Part shown: positions 1 through 7,904 of the stretch, one piece after another
How positions within the stretch are numbered: the stretch's first letter is position 1
Layout of the letters: each line of letters begins with the position of its first letter
Origin: Chitinophagaceae bacterium
GTDB taxonomy: Bacteria; Bacteroidota; Bacteroidia; Chitinophagales; Chitinophagaceae
Length of the DNA stretch: 37,478 nucleotides
Direction: 5' to 3'
Assembly (NCBI GenBank): GCA_008080615.1
Contig: VIKJ01000016.1
Coordinates: 1 to 37,478, forward strand
The notes under the pieces: model-generated
Databases searched by the model: none
The model's input: the letters and a program-made list of their open reading frames with translations, nothing else
Told to the model about the DNA's origin: nothing
Translations under genes and position numbers: made by a program

Positions 1-1
1 G

Positions 2-115
2 ATGGGTATTCGTATAGAGAATAATTTTTGGGTTACCAAAAATGGCAATATCGACTTGATGAAAAATATTCCCATCACAGTAGAAGAAATTGAAACATTG
101 ATGAAGAAGAAGTAG
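2..115 (+). CDS. pepP: Xaa-Pro aminopeptidase (peptidase M24), C-terminal fragment
   Basis: Only the last 37 codons are present; the gene runs off the left edge of the window. The fragment contains the GIRIENNFW stretch, whose glutamate is the last metal ligand of the M24 'pita-bread' fold, and ends in three lysines. It matches the C-terminus of the complete pepP at 35381-36673 almost residue for residue, which fixes the identification. The enzyme would remove N-terminal residues before proline using two metal ions in the cytoplasm. It sits 10 nt upstream of pssA, so the two are probably co-transcribed, and the same adjacency is seen in the segment B copy. Confidence 0.9.
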   Translation: MGIRIENNFWVTKNGNIDLMKNIPITVEEIETLMKKK

Positions 116-125
116 TTAATATAAT

Positions 126-884
126 ATGAAAAAGCAAATTCCCAATATCATCACTTTATGCAATCTCTTTTTAGGGTGCATTGCCATCATATTTATATTA
201 GCTCCAGGCTTAACCCTTACCGTTAGCATGGAGGGAGAAAATTTAGTTTCTATACCAGAAAAAATGATGTGGGCAGGTTGGTTTATTTTTGCTGCAGCAT
301 TGGTAGATTTCTTTGATGGTTTTGTTGCAAGATGGCTTAAGGTTCCATCTGAAATGGGTAAGCAATTAGATTCTTTGGCTGATGTAGTGAGTTTTGGAGT
401 TGCACCTGCGATGATTGCTTTTCAGTTTTTACGTTATTGTTATGCTCAAGAAGCAGGTGGATTAGATGTATCAATAGCATGGTTATTACCTGCCTTGTTA
501 ATTCCTTGTGCTGGTGCATTTAGGTTGGCCCGATTTAATATTGATACCAATCAGCAATACGGTTTTAAAGGGGTGCCCATTCCTGCAGTAGGGCTGCTAT
601 TTGCTTCTTTCCCGTTATTGTATTGGTATGCTTCAGAAGATTGGGTTATTCAACTTTTGTTAAATAAATGGGTATGGTATGCGCTTATTATTAGCAGTTC
701 TTATTTAATGGTTTCAACCCTCCCGATGTTGGCGTTAAAATTCAATGGGTTTAATCTAAAAAAAGCACAACCGTTTATATTAATTGCCTTAATTAGTTTA
801 ATAACAGCCATTCTTTTTGGATGGTTGGCTGTTTCGATTGCTTTTTTAGCTTATGTAATTCTATCTTTGATCTTTAATAAATAG
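126..884 (+). CDS. pssA: CDP-diacylglycerol--serine O-phosphatidyltransferase
   Basis: This membrane enzyme transfers phosphatidate from CDP-diacylglycerol to serine, the first step to phosphatidylethanolamine. The 252-residue protein carries the complete CDP-alcohol phosphatidyltransferase signature DGx2ARx8Gx3Dx3D, with D64, G65, A68, R69, G78, D82 and D86. Hydrophobic segments lie at about 8-28, 50-62, 115-135, 150-168 and several in the last 70 residues. The start is supported by the equal start of the segment B copy (254 aa, 34609-35373). It lies between pepP and purS with short gaps, suggesting an operon. Confidence 0.93.
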   Translation: MKKQIPNIITLCNLFLGCIAIIFILAPGLTLTVSMEGENLVSIPEKMMWAGWFIFAAALVDFFDGFVARWLKVPSEMGKQLDSLADVVSFGVAPAMIAFQFLRYCYAQEAGGLDVSIAWLLPALLIPCAGAFRLARFNIDTNQQYGFKGVPIPAVGLLFASFPLLYWYASEDWVIQLLLNKWVWYALIISSSYLMVSTLPMLALKFNGFNLKKAQPFILIALISLITAILFGWLAVSIAFLAYVILSLIFNK

Positions 885-892
885 TTATTCTA

Positions 893-1138
893 ATGAAATA
901 TAATGTACAAATCACCGTGATGCCATTGAAAGATTTATTAGATCCGCAGGGTAAAGCGGTTTTGGTTGGATTAAATAATTTAGGCATTCATTCTGTAGAA
1001 GATGTAAGAGTTGGTAAACATATTACACTTATTGTAGAAGCCGCATCTGCAGAAGAAGCAAAATCAGTAGCTGAAACTGCTGCAAAGCAATTGTTGGCAA
1101 ACCAAGTAATGGAATCTTTTGAGATTTCTGTAAATTAA
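893..1138 (+). CDS. purS: Phosphoribosylformylglycinamidine synthase subunit PurS
   Basis: An 81-residue protein with the PurS pattern: an N-terminal strand (YNVQITVMPLKD), a DPQGKAV segment, a central VRVGKHITL strand and a helical C-terminus ending in LLANQVMESFEI. PurS bridges PurL and PurQ in the glutamine-dependent step that converts FGAR to FGAM in purine synthesis. Length is typical for the small-subunit family. It starts 8 nt after pssA stops and is followed within 4 nt by rsmI, so it is embedded in a mixed housekeeping operon; purL and purQ are not in the window. Confidence 0.9.
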   Translation: MKYNVQITVMPLKDLLDPQGKAVLVGLNNLGIHSVEDVRVGKHITLIVEAASAEEAKSVAETAAKQLLANQVMESFEISVN

Positions 1139-1142
1139 TACT

Positions 1143-1805
1143 TTGCTGTACTTAGTTCCTACACCACTGGGTAATTTAAAAGATATTACTTTGCGTGCTT
1201 TAGAAATATTGCAGCAAGTAGAGTTGATTTTATGCGAAGACACCAGAACTTCTTCCAAACTTTTACAGCATTATAAAATAGAAAAACCCCTCACGCCATA
1301 TCATCAGCATAATGAGCATAAAGTGGTAGCTCATTTAGCAGATCAATTATTGGCCGGTAAAACAATGGCATTGATTACAGATGCTGGAACGCCAGGTATT
1401 TCTGATCCGGCATTTTTATTGGTGAGGGAATGTATAAAGCAAAACATACGTGTTGAGTGTTTGCCAGGTGCAGCTGCATTTGTACCAGCTTTGGTAAACA
1501 GTGGTATACCAACCAATCGATTTGTATTTGAAGGATTTCTTCCTTTAAAAAAAGGAAGGCAAACCTTGTTGAAAAAATTGGCAAAAGAAGACAGAACCAT
1601 GGTATTTTATGAAAGTCCCATGCGATTGGTAAAAACCCTAGAAGAATTAGCAGTTTATTTTGGAGCGGAAAGAGCATGTTCTGTAAGCAGAGAATTAACC
1701 AAGCTATTTGAGGAAAATAAAAGAGGAACTTTACAAGAAGTAGCCAATTATTTTAAAGCCAAAACAGTGAAGGGGGAAATTGTGGTGGTAGTTGCTGGAT
1801 GCTAA
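1143..1805 (+). CDS. rsmI: 16S rRNA (cytidine(1402)-2'-O)-methyltransferase
   Basis: RsmI uses SAM to methylate the 2'-OH of C1402 in the 16S rRNA decoding centre. The 220-residue protein shows family motifs in order: LYLVPTPLGNLKDITLRA at the N-terminus, LCEDTRTSSKLL (residues about 30-40), LITDAGTPGISDPAF (about 80-95), ECLPGAAAFVPALVNSG and the VFEGFLPLKKGRQ segment. This is the tetrapyrrole-methylase fold. No ATG fits; the start codon is TTG, and the segment B orthologue also starts with TTG at the same residue. The protein is shorter than E. coli RsmI, lacking the C-terminal extension, as does the other copy. Confidence 0.93.
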   Translation: MLYLVPTPLGNLKDITLRALEILQQVELILCEDTRTSSKLLQHYKIEKPLTPYHQHNEHKVVAHLADQLLAGKTMALITDAGTPGISDPAFLLVRECIKQNIRVECLPGAAAFVPALVNSGIPTNRFVFEGFLPLKKGRQTLLKKLAKEDRTMVFYESPMRLVKTLEELAVYFGAERACSVSRELTKLFEENKRGTLQEVANYFKAKTVKGEIVVVVAGC

Positions 1806-1829
1806 TTTTAAAAGATTAATATCATATTT

Positions 1830-3578
1830 ATGAAACGGAATATTATTGTTTTGTGTTTATTGCTATTGAATGGGTTTCTTATTGCTCAACCAGATCGTTG
1901 GCAACAAAAAATCAAATACAGTATTAATGTAAAAATGGATGTTGTATCCAATCGTTTTTCTGGAACTGAAAAAATTGAATACACCAATAATTCTAGTGAT
2001 ACACTTTCTAGGGTTTTTTTGCATTTATATTGGAATGCGTTTCAGCCCAATAGTAGTATGGATATGCGAAGTAGGGAGTTAGGGAAGACTGTTATCAGTG
2101 AACCAAATCCTAGAAGAGCTTCTGATGGATTAGATTGGGATTCTCGTGTAAAAGATAGGATTAGTAAACTAAGCTCTGACGAAATTGGCTACCAAAGAGT
2201 GAGCGCTGTTTTAATCAACGGTGCAGCACAAAAATTAAAAGAACACGAAACAATTTTAGAGGTAATCTTATCAAAACCCATTTTGCCGAAATCTAAAACG
2301 GTGTTGGATATTCAATTTGAAGCACAGGTTCCACTGCAAGTTAGAAGAAGCGGTAGAGATAGTAAAGAAGGTATACGAAATAGTATGAGCCAGTGGTATC
2401 CTAAAATGGTAGAATACGATTATCAAGGTTGGAATGCCAATCCTTATATCGCCAGAGAATTCTATGGTGTGTGGGGTGATTATGATGTACAAATTAGTAT
2501 TGATAAAAATTACTTTGTTGCAGCTGGCGGTGATTTAATCAATGCAAATGAAATAGGGTTGGGCTATGAGGCAAGTGGTTCAAAGCCTACACCAACTACA
2601 AGTGCTACAAGAACTTGGAAATGGCAAGCGAATAATGTACATGATTTTATGTGGGCGGCCGATCCAACCTATAAAATGATTACTAGAAAAGTAGCCAATG
2701 GTCCGTTAATTAGGGTAGTATATAAAGCAGTAGACTCTGTAGAAACTCGTTGGCAAAAATTGGCTGATACTTGTGCATTGGCATATCCTATTATGGCTAA
2801 AACTTTTGGAAATTATCCTTATAAAACTTACACGATTATTCAAGGAGGTGATGGTGGAATGGAATACCCAATGGCCACATTGATTAATACAGCAAGCGTT
2901 GAAACAGCCATTCACGAATGGATGCATAGTTGGTATCAAATGATCTTGGGTACCAATGAATCATTGTATCCATGGATGGATGAAGGCTTTACCGATTACT
3001 CTAGTACTCGTGTTATGGCTACACTTAGAAATAGGCAAGGATTTTGGCAGGATGCCACATATAGAGGCTATTTTGCATTGGCCAAAAGTGGATGGGAAGA
3101 ACCTGCAAGTACACATTCGGACCATTACAATACCAATTACGCATATAGTAATGCAGCATATAGAAAAGGTGCAGTTTTTATGGAGCAATTAGGCTATATC
3201 ATTGGTGATACAGCGAGAGACCTATTTTTATTAGACTATTTTAATACTTGGAAATTTAAACATCCAAACCCCAACGATTTAATAAGAGTGGCAGAGAAAA
3301 GAAGTGGAATGGAATTAGATTGGTACAAAGAGTATTGGATCAACAGTACAAAAACAATTGATTATTCAGTAGGTGATATTGCAGTTATTGATGGTAAAAC
3401 TTCCATTACAGTAAAGCGTGTTGGAAAAATGCCTATGCCTGTAGATGTATTAATCACGTTTAAAGATGGCACTCAGGAAATGCATTATATGCCTTTAGAT
3501 TTAATGTATGGTGAAAAGCCTAAAGAGAATGCTATTCCTAGAACCGTTCACCCCGAATGGATCCCGATTAATAATTAA
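1830..3578 (+). CDS. Secreted M1-family metallopeptidase, shortened C-terminus
   Basis: A 582-residue gluzincin with an N-terminal signal peptide (residues about 1-19, ending IAQ). The zinc site is HEWMH at 362-366 plus E385 exactly 18 residues later, the HExxH-x18-E pattern of M1 peptidases; GGMEYP at 342-347 is the counterpart of the GAMEN exopeptidase motif. It is probably an exported periplasmic or surface aminopeptidase. The segment B orthologue is 622 residues and continues about 40 residues beyond the shared VHPEW; here five residues follow and then the stop. The stop shares TTAA (3575-3578) with the stop of convergent rsmG. The catalytic core is intact, so the protein may still work. 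Confidence 0.88.
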   Translation: MKRNIIVLCLLLLNGFLIAQPDRWQQKIKYSINVKMDVVSNRFSGTEKIEYTNNSSDTLSRVFLHLYWNAFQPNSSMDMRSRELGKTVISEPNPRRASDGLDWDSRVKDRISKLSSDEIGYQRVSAVLINGAAQKLKEHETILEVILSKPILPKSKTVLDIQFEAQVPLQVRRSGRDSKEGIRNSMSQWYPKMVEYDYQGWNANPYIAREFYGVWGDYDVQISIDKNYFVAAGGDLINANEIGLGYEASGSKPTPTTSATRTWKWQANNVHDFMWAADPTYKMITRKVANGPLIRVVYKAVDSVETRWQKLADTCALAYPIMAKTFGNYPYKTYTIIQGGDGGMEYPMATLINTASVETAIHEWMHSWYQMILGTNESLYPWMDEGFTDYSSTRVMATLRNRQGFWQDATYRGYFALAKSGWEEPASTHSDHYNTNYAYSNAAYRKGAVFMEQLGYIIGDTARDLFLLDYFNTWKFKHPNPNDLIRVAEKRSGMELDWYKEYWINSTKTIDYSVGDIAVIDGKTSITVKRVGKMPMPVDVLITFKDGTQEMHYMPLDLMYGEKPKENAIPRTVHPEWIPINN

Positions 3579-4234
3579 CGGGCAACATGTAAGATGAATT
3601 TTTCTTCAAAATAAGGCTCTGGAAATATTTTGAGAATGGGCATCATTTTGGGTCTTGCACCACTCTCAAATATTTCTTGGGCAAGGTCTCCACCTTTTAA
3701 GCAAATCAGTCCGTTTCTTAAAATATCTGGCCCAGTGGCTGCACCTGGTTGTTTTTTTAACAATGGCATACTCCATTGTAATAAATCTTTTAAAGGAGCA
3801 ACAGCCCTTGAAACAGCAAAGTCGAATTTTCTTGTTTTAATATCTTCTGCCCGAGTATGTTGAGTAGTGATATTTTTTATGCCTGCTCCTTCACAAACTG
3901 CTTCTACTACTTTTAGTTTTTTAGCGATACTATCCACTAAATGAAATTTTACTTCGGGAAAGAATATAGCCAATGGTACTCCTGGAAAACCGCCTCCACA
4001 ACCAATATCAATGATATTCATTCCTGGCTCGAAATCAGCAATGGCTGCAATGCTGAGCGAATGCAAAATATGGTGTAAGTATATTTGATCTATATCTTTC
4101 CTAGAAACTACATTGATTTTAGTATTCCATTCTTTATATAACTCATCAAGTGCAGTTAATTGTATTAACTGATTTTCGGAAAAATCATCAAAGTACTTGG
4201 TGATTAATTCCAGTTTTTGCGGGGTGCTTTCCAT
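3575..4234 (-). CDS. rsmG: 16S rRNA (guanine(527)-N7)-methyltransferase
   Basis: RsmG (GidB) methylates N7 of G527 in 16S rRNA. The 219-residue protein has the family order: KEWNTKINVVSRKD, the LHHILHSLSIA segment, the SAM-binding loop DIGCGGGFPGVPLAI, then FHLVDSIAKKLKVVEAV and the FAVSRAVAPLKDLLQW region. A longer reading from 4294 exists, but the ATG at 4234 (MESTPQKL) is chosen because the segment B copy starts at the homologous ATG. The start lies inside the 3' end of the glycosyltransferase gene in another frame (31-nt overlap), implying translational coupling. The gene converges with the peptidase gene and shares four stop-codon bases with it. Confidence 0.92.
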   Translation of the reverse strand: MESTPQKLELITKYFDDFSENQLIQLTALDELYKEWNTKINVVSRKDIDQIYLHHILHSLSIAAIADFEPGMNIIDIGCGGGFPGVPLAIFFPEVKFHLVDSIAKKLKVVEAVCEGAGIKNITTQHTRAEDIKTRKFDFAVSRAVAPLKDLLQWSMPLLKKQPGAATGPDILRNGLICLKGGDLAQEIFESGARPKMMPILKIFPEPYFEEKFILHVAR

Positions 4235-5328
4235 ATGGCAGGTGCTGTAAAAATGAAATAAAAGAACATCCACAAATCGAGCAAAATAAACCAAGGAAAT
4301 AAATCTGATTCATTTAGTTTTTTCATGGCATTGAAATAAACAATGGCCTGTATAATTAATCTAACTCCATATACTGCTAGTGCAATCCACCAATTAAAAA
4401 AGAGTATGCTTATAACTAATAATGGATATATCATAAAAAGAGAGAAAGAATAAAGGCCTAATAAAAACTTATGAATAGGCTTATAATACTTGCTAGTTGT
4501 ATAGTGGCGGTATTTTTGCGACATCCATTCACCCCATGATTTTTTTGATTCGCTTAAAGTATGTGTATCATGGTCTACCACAATGGCTGTGTTGCTAGCA
4601 TTAGCTACTTGATTGATGAACAGATCATCATCCCCGCTTGGAATTTGATTGATAGAGGAGAAGCCCTTGTTTCTGAGGAATACATTTTTCTTGTAACTTA
4701 AATTACGTCCAACTCCCATGTACGGAGTACCTGCTAATGCATAAGAAAGATATTGTATGGCGGTATGAAATGTTTCAAATCGAATGAGTTTATTTAGCAA
4801 GCCCGATTTCTTATGATAAGCACCGTAACCTAAAACAATTTCAATATCATCTGTATAGGTATCCTGCATTTTCTGAATCCAAAATTCAGAAGCGGGAACG
4901 CAATCAGCATCGGTTAATAAAACAATTTCATATTTGGCACTTTTTATACCCATCGATAAGGGGAATTTCTTGCCACTGATCATTTTAGCTTCCTGAGTAA
5001 GATCAATCATATTCAAATTCTTGAATGATCGCTTAAACTCATCAATTACATATTTGCTTTCATCACTAGAATTGTCGTTTACTAATACCAATTCATGTGT
5101 TGTTTTATAATGCTGTACCAAAACCCCTAGTAAGTTTTTTGCCAGATTATGGGCTTCGTCCCTTGCGCAAATCACTACAGAAACGGGATGTTCAACGTTA
5201 GTTTCTTTTAACTGGGGCTTAAAAAACGCCAGTCTTCTAAAAAAGTATAAATAGTAGAAGATTTGAATGGCTATGACTGCGCAAAAAAGTCCAAAACAAA
5301 TAGTCCACACAATAGAAGGTACGATCAT
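4204..5328 (-). CDS. Family 2 membrane glycosyltransferase
   Basis: A 374-residue protein: one N-terminal membrane helix (about residues 5-27), a cytoplasmic GT-A domain and a C-terminal hydrophobic region with about three helices (from about residue 285). Domain marks are PVSVVICARDEAHNL, LVNDNSSD, the metal-binding LLTDADC, the acceptor-region QIPSGDDDLF and QKYRHY, which resembles the QxxRW motif of processive GT2 enzymes. Donor and product are unknown; cell-envelope glycan or glycolipid synthesis is plausible. The ATG at 5328 gives 374 residues, as in segment B, and lies 5 nt after a -7 promoter element, so upstream in-frame codons are rejected. It overlaps rsmG downstream. Confidence 0.85.
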   Translation of the reverse strand: MIVPSIVWTICFGLFCAVIAIQIFYYLYFFRRLAFFKPQLKETNVEHPVSVVICARDEAHNLAKNLLGVLVQHYKTTHELVLVNDNSSDESKYVIDEFKRSFKNLNMIDLTQEAKMISGKKFPLSMGIKSAKYEIVLLTDADCVPASEFWIQKMQDTYTDDIEIVLGYGAYHKKSGLLNKLIRFETFHTAIQYLSYALAGTPYMGVGRNLSYKKNVFLRNKGFSSINQIPSGDDDLFINQVANASNTAIVVDHDTHTLSESKKSWGEWMSQKYRHYTTSKYYKPIHKFLLGLYSFSLFMIYPLLVISILFFNWWIALAVYGVRLIIQAIVYFNAMKKLNESDLFPWFILLDLWMFFYFIFTAPAIWKAPRKNWN

Positions 5329-5332
5329 GCGG

Positions 5333-5340
5333 CAAAAATA
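5333..5340 (-). promoter_or_regulatory. Promoter -7 element for the glycosyltransferase/rsmG pair
   Basis: On the minus strand this reads TATTTTTG, a match to the Bacteroidota -7 consensus TAnnTTTG. Only four bases separate it from the ATG at 5328, so transcription would begin at or next to the start codon (leaderless or nearly so). The segment B orthologue has the same arrangement. Confidence 0.6.
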
Positions 5341-5353
5341 AGGCAAAGAGCCC

Positions 5354-5361
5354 TACTTTTG
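5354..5361 (+). promoter_or_regulatory. Promoter -7 element for tgt
   Basis: TACTTTTG matches TAnnTTTG and ends four bases before the tgt ATG at 5366. With the minus-strand element at 5333-5340 this makes a very compact divergent promoter in a 37-bp intergenic gap. The arrangement is repeated in segment B (28815-28822). Confidence 0.6.
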
Positions 5362-5365
5362 CCAA

Positions 5366-6505
5366 ATGGCTGAGTTGAGTTTTAAATTGGAATCAAGTAC
5401 AAATCATTCTGCTGCAAGGGCGGGTACTATAACTACCGATCATGGGGTAATCCAAACCCCCATTTTCATGCCTGTAGGAACTGTTGGCAGCGTAAAAGCA
5501 GTAACACAACAACAACTAAAAATAGATGTACAGGCCCAGATTATTTTGGGTAATACCTACCATTTATACTTAAGGCCTGGAACTGAAGTACTAGAAGCTG
5601 CTGGTGGCTTGCATCAATTTAATGGATGGGATCGGCCTATTTTAACGGATAGTGGTGGCTATCAAGTTTTTTCTTTAGCTGCCAATAGAAAAATTAAAGA
5701 AGAAGGAGTAGTATTTCAGTCTCATATTGATGGGAGCAAACATTTATTTTCTCCAGAATCGGTAATGGACATTCAACGTAGTATTGGTGCAGATATAATT
5801 ATGGCTTTTGATGAATGCCCTCCTTATCCTAGTGATTATGGATATGCAAAAAAGAGCATGGAGTTAACACATCGTTGGTTAACCAGATGTTTCGATAGAT
5901 TGGCCGATACACCTGATAAGTATGGGTATACGCAAAACTTATTTCCGATAGTACAAGGAGGAACCTATCCAGATCTAAGAAAGGCTTCCTGTGAATTTGT
6001 GGCTTCTAAAAATGCAGTTGGAAATGCCATTGGTGGGCTTAGTGTAGGAGAGCCAGAAGAAATGATGTATGAATACACTGCACTGTGTGCATCTAATTTA
6101 CCCATCAATAAGCCAAGGTATTTAATGGGCGTTGGAACACCTTGGAATTTGCTCGAATGCATCGATTTAGGGATTGATATGTTTGATTGCGTAATGCCTA
6201 CCCGCAATGGTAGAAATGGAATGTTGTTTACTACTCAGGGTGTTATTAATATTCGCAATAAAAAATGGGCAAAAGATTTTAGTCCTATTGATCCTGGATT
6301 GCCTGCAGAACACAGTCAATACTATAGTAAAGCGTATATGCGACATTTATTTGTTGCTGGTGAAATACTAGGATTACAATTGGCAAGTATTCAAAATTTA
6401 TCTTTCTATTTATGGTTGATGAAGGAAGCAAGAAGCAATATTATTTCGGGTAATTTCGTTAGTTGGAAGAAGGAAACACTTGAAATTATCAAGCGACGAT
6501 TATAG
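5366..6505 (+). CDS. tgt: Queuine tRNA-ribosyltransferase (TGT)
   Basis: TGT exchanges guanine-34 for preQ1 in GUN-anticodon tRNAs. The 379-residue protein has the TIM-barrel family motifs: MPVGTVGSVKA, LGNTYHLYLRPG, TDSGGYQVFSL with catalytic D95, AFDECPP, GGLSVGEP and MFDCVMPTRNGR with the presumed nucleophile D274. The C-terminal zinc site differs from the classical CxCxxC...H pattern: the corresponding stretch (about 309-318) reads DPGLPAEHSQ and has no cysteine, while the later YMRHLF histidine is present. The segment B copy has a single cysteine there. Start supported by the promoter 5 nt upstream and equal length in segment B. Confidence 0.93.
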   Translation: MAELSFKLESSTNHSAARAGTITTDHGVIQTPIFMPVGTVGSVKAVTQQQLKIDVQAQIILGNTYHLYLRPGTEVLEAAGGLHQFNGWDRPILTDSGGYQVFSLAANRKIKEEGVVFQSHIDGSKHLFSPESVMDIQRSIGADIIMAFDECPPYPSDYGYAKKSMELTHRWLTRCFDRLADTPDKYGYTQNLFPIVQGGTYPDLRKASCEFVASKNAVGNAIGGLSVGEPEEMMYEYTALCASNLPINKPRYLMGVGTPWNLLECIDLGIDMFDCVMPTRNGRNGMLFTTQGVINIRNKKWAKDFSPIDPGLPAEHSQYYSKAYMRHLFVAGEILGLQLASIQNLSFYLWLMKEARSNIISGNFVSWKKETLEIIKRRL

Positions 6506-6655
6506 CATATTTCCTTAAGCTCCTCGCCATTTTATGGGGATAAGTCTCCGTGCATTTTATATTTATACACTTTCATACTAAATGTTAAAATTATCATAGA
6601 CTTCGTGTTATTTTCACGGTGCTTATTAATCCGTTATCTATGAAGTCCTTAAATT

Positions 6656-6686
6656 ATACATCCATCTCCATGGATGTATTTTTTTT
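6656..6686 (+). terminator. Rho-independent terminator after tgt
   Basis: A 10-bp perfect stem (arms 6656-6665 and 6670-6679, sequence ATACATCCAT and its complement) with a CTCC loop is followed at once by a run of eight T. It lies 150 nt after tgt and just before lptF/G, so it may end tgt transcription and separate the two units. The 200-nt gap 6506-6705 shows no gene. Confidence 0.6.
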
Positions 6687-6705
6687 GTGCATCTTTGCAT
6701 AGCAC

Positions 6706-7797
6706 ATGAAAAAACTGGATTGGTATATACTTAGAAAGTTTCTCACTACTTTTTTCTTCGCAATCTTTTTATTTGCGGTGATAGCAGTAGTGGTAGATGT
6801 GAGTGAAAAAACAGATGACTTTGTAAGAAGTCAATTAGGCTTAAGAAGAATCATCACTGATTACTATTTTGGTTTCATTCCCCATATCATTGCTTTACTC
6901 TTTCCGTTATTTGTATTTATTGCGGTAATCTTCTTTACCTCTAAAATGGCGGGCAACAGTGAAATTGTAGCCATCTTAGCAAGTGGTACCAGTTATTCTA
7001 GGTGGTTGCGACCATACTGGATTGGGGGCGCATTATTGGCTGTGATATTATGGTTTGCCAATCAATATGTTGTGCCTAAAGCCAATCAAATACGCGGTAG
7101 TTTTGAGGCTAAATATATTGATGCCAATTCTAGCTATACTTCCATACTCAATAAAGCCAATAATATTTATTTACGTATAGATTCTTTTACTTACGCAGGA
7201 ATTTACCAGTATGATACAGCTACTAAAAGAGGGGGACCTTTTTTTCTTTATAAGGTGAAGCAAAACAAGGTGATTGAAAACCTCAGGGCAGATTATATTA
7301 ATTGGGATACGGCTACAAAAAAGTGGAAAATAGAGCAAATTATAGAGCGTAAACTACTTCCAATGAAAGAGATATTGGTGCAGGTTGTAGTGAGGCAAAT
7401 GAATTATAGTTTTAAGCCACTCGATTTAAGTAGGGATAAGTATACAAAAGACAAACTTACTTCTCCTGAATTAGATCGTTTTATTCAATTAGAAGAATTA
7501 AGGGGTTCTGAGGGCTTGAATGGTTTAAAAGTAGAACGCTATAGAAGGGATGCTACTTGTATAACTGTATTATTATTAACCTTAATTGGGGCAATTGTGG
7601 CTGGTAGAAAGGTGAGGGGTGGAAGTGGCGTTCATTTAGCATTGGGTTTTGTTATAGCAGCCTTGTTTATTATTACCGACCGTTTTTCTACCATTTTTTC
7701 TACAAAAGGGAATTTGCCGCCCCTAATTGCCGCTTGGATTCCTAATTTGATTTTCCTTTTTGTGGTAATCTATCTTTATAAGAAAGCTCCCAAATAA
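6706..7797 (+). CDS. LptF/LptG-family permease (lipopolysaccharide export)
   Basis: A 363-residue YjgP/YjgQ-family inner-membrane protein. Three hydrophobic helices lie at the N-terminus (about 12-32, 50-75, 98-118), a periplasmic beta-rich domain spans roughly 120-275, and three helices follow at about 280-300, 308-325 and 335-357. Family marks are the opening LDWYILRKFLTTFF, the SKMAGNSEIVAILASG coupling-helix region and the C-terminal RFSTIFSTKGNLPP. It would work with an LptB ATPase to move lipopolysaccharide out of the inner membrane; no other lpt gene is here. CATCTTTG at 6690-6697 is a one-mismatch -7 element. I cannot tell LptF from LptG, so no symbol is given. Confidence 0.88.
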   Translation: MKKLDWYILRKFLTTFFFAIFLFAVIAVVVDVSEKTDDFVRSQLGLRRIITDYYFGFIPHIIALLFPLFVFIAVIFFTSKMAGNSEIVAILASGTSYSRWLRPYWIGGALLAVILWFANQYVVPKANQIRGSFEAKYIDANSSYTSILNKANNIYLRIDSFTYAGIYQYDTATKRGGPFFLYKVKQNKVIENLRADYINWDTATKKWKIEQIIERKLLPMKEILVQVVVRQMNYSFKPLDLSRDKYTKDKLTSPELDRFIQLEELRGSEGLNGLKVERYRRDATCITVLLLTLIGAIVAGRKVRGGSGVHLALGFVIAALFIITDRFSTIFSTKGNLPPLIAAWIPNLIFLFVVIYLYKKAPK

Positions 7798-7832
7798 ATT
7801 TTAATAAAATCGGTGAGATCAATGGCATAAGT

Positions 7833-7863
7833 TTTGCTGTAGTACCAACTTCAATTAACTTTG
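7833..7863 (+). promoter_or_regulatory. Promoter of citrate synthase gene
   Basis: TTTG at 7833-7836 and TAACTTTG at 7856-7863 are separated by 19 bases, matching the Bacteroidota -33/-7 layout (TTTG, 19-21 bases, TAnnTTTG). The gltA ATG is 42 nt downstream at 7905. Confidence 0.6.
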
Positions 7864-7904
7864 CATATTGCAGATTTTGAAGCAATCTAACAAATAACAT
7901 TGCC

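Noticed and set aside
1375..1677. Long antisense reading frames inside rsmI and other housekeeping genes
   Set aside because: They mirror conserved coding sequence, carry no domains and lack promoters.
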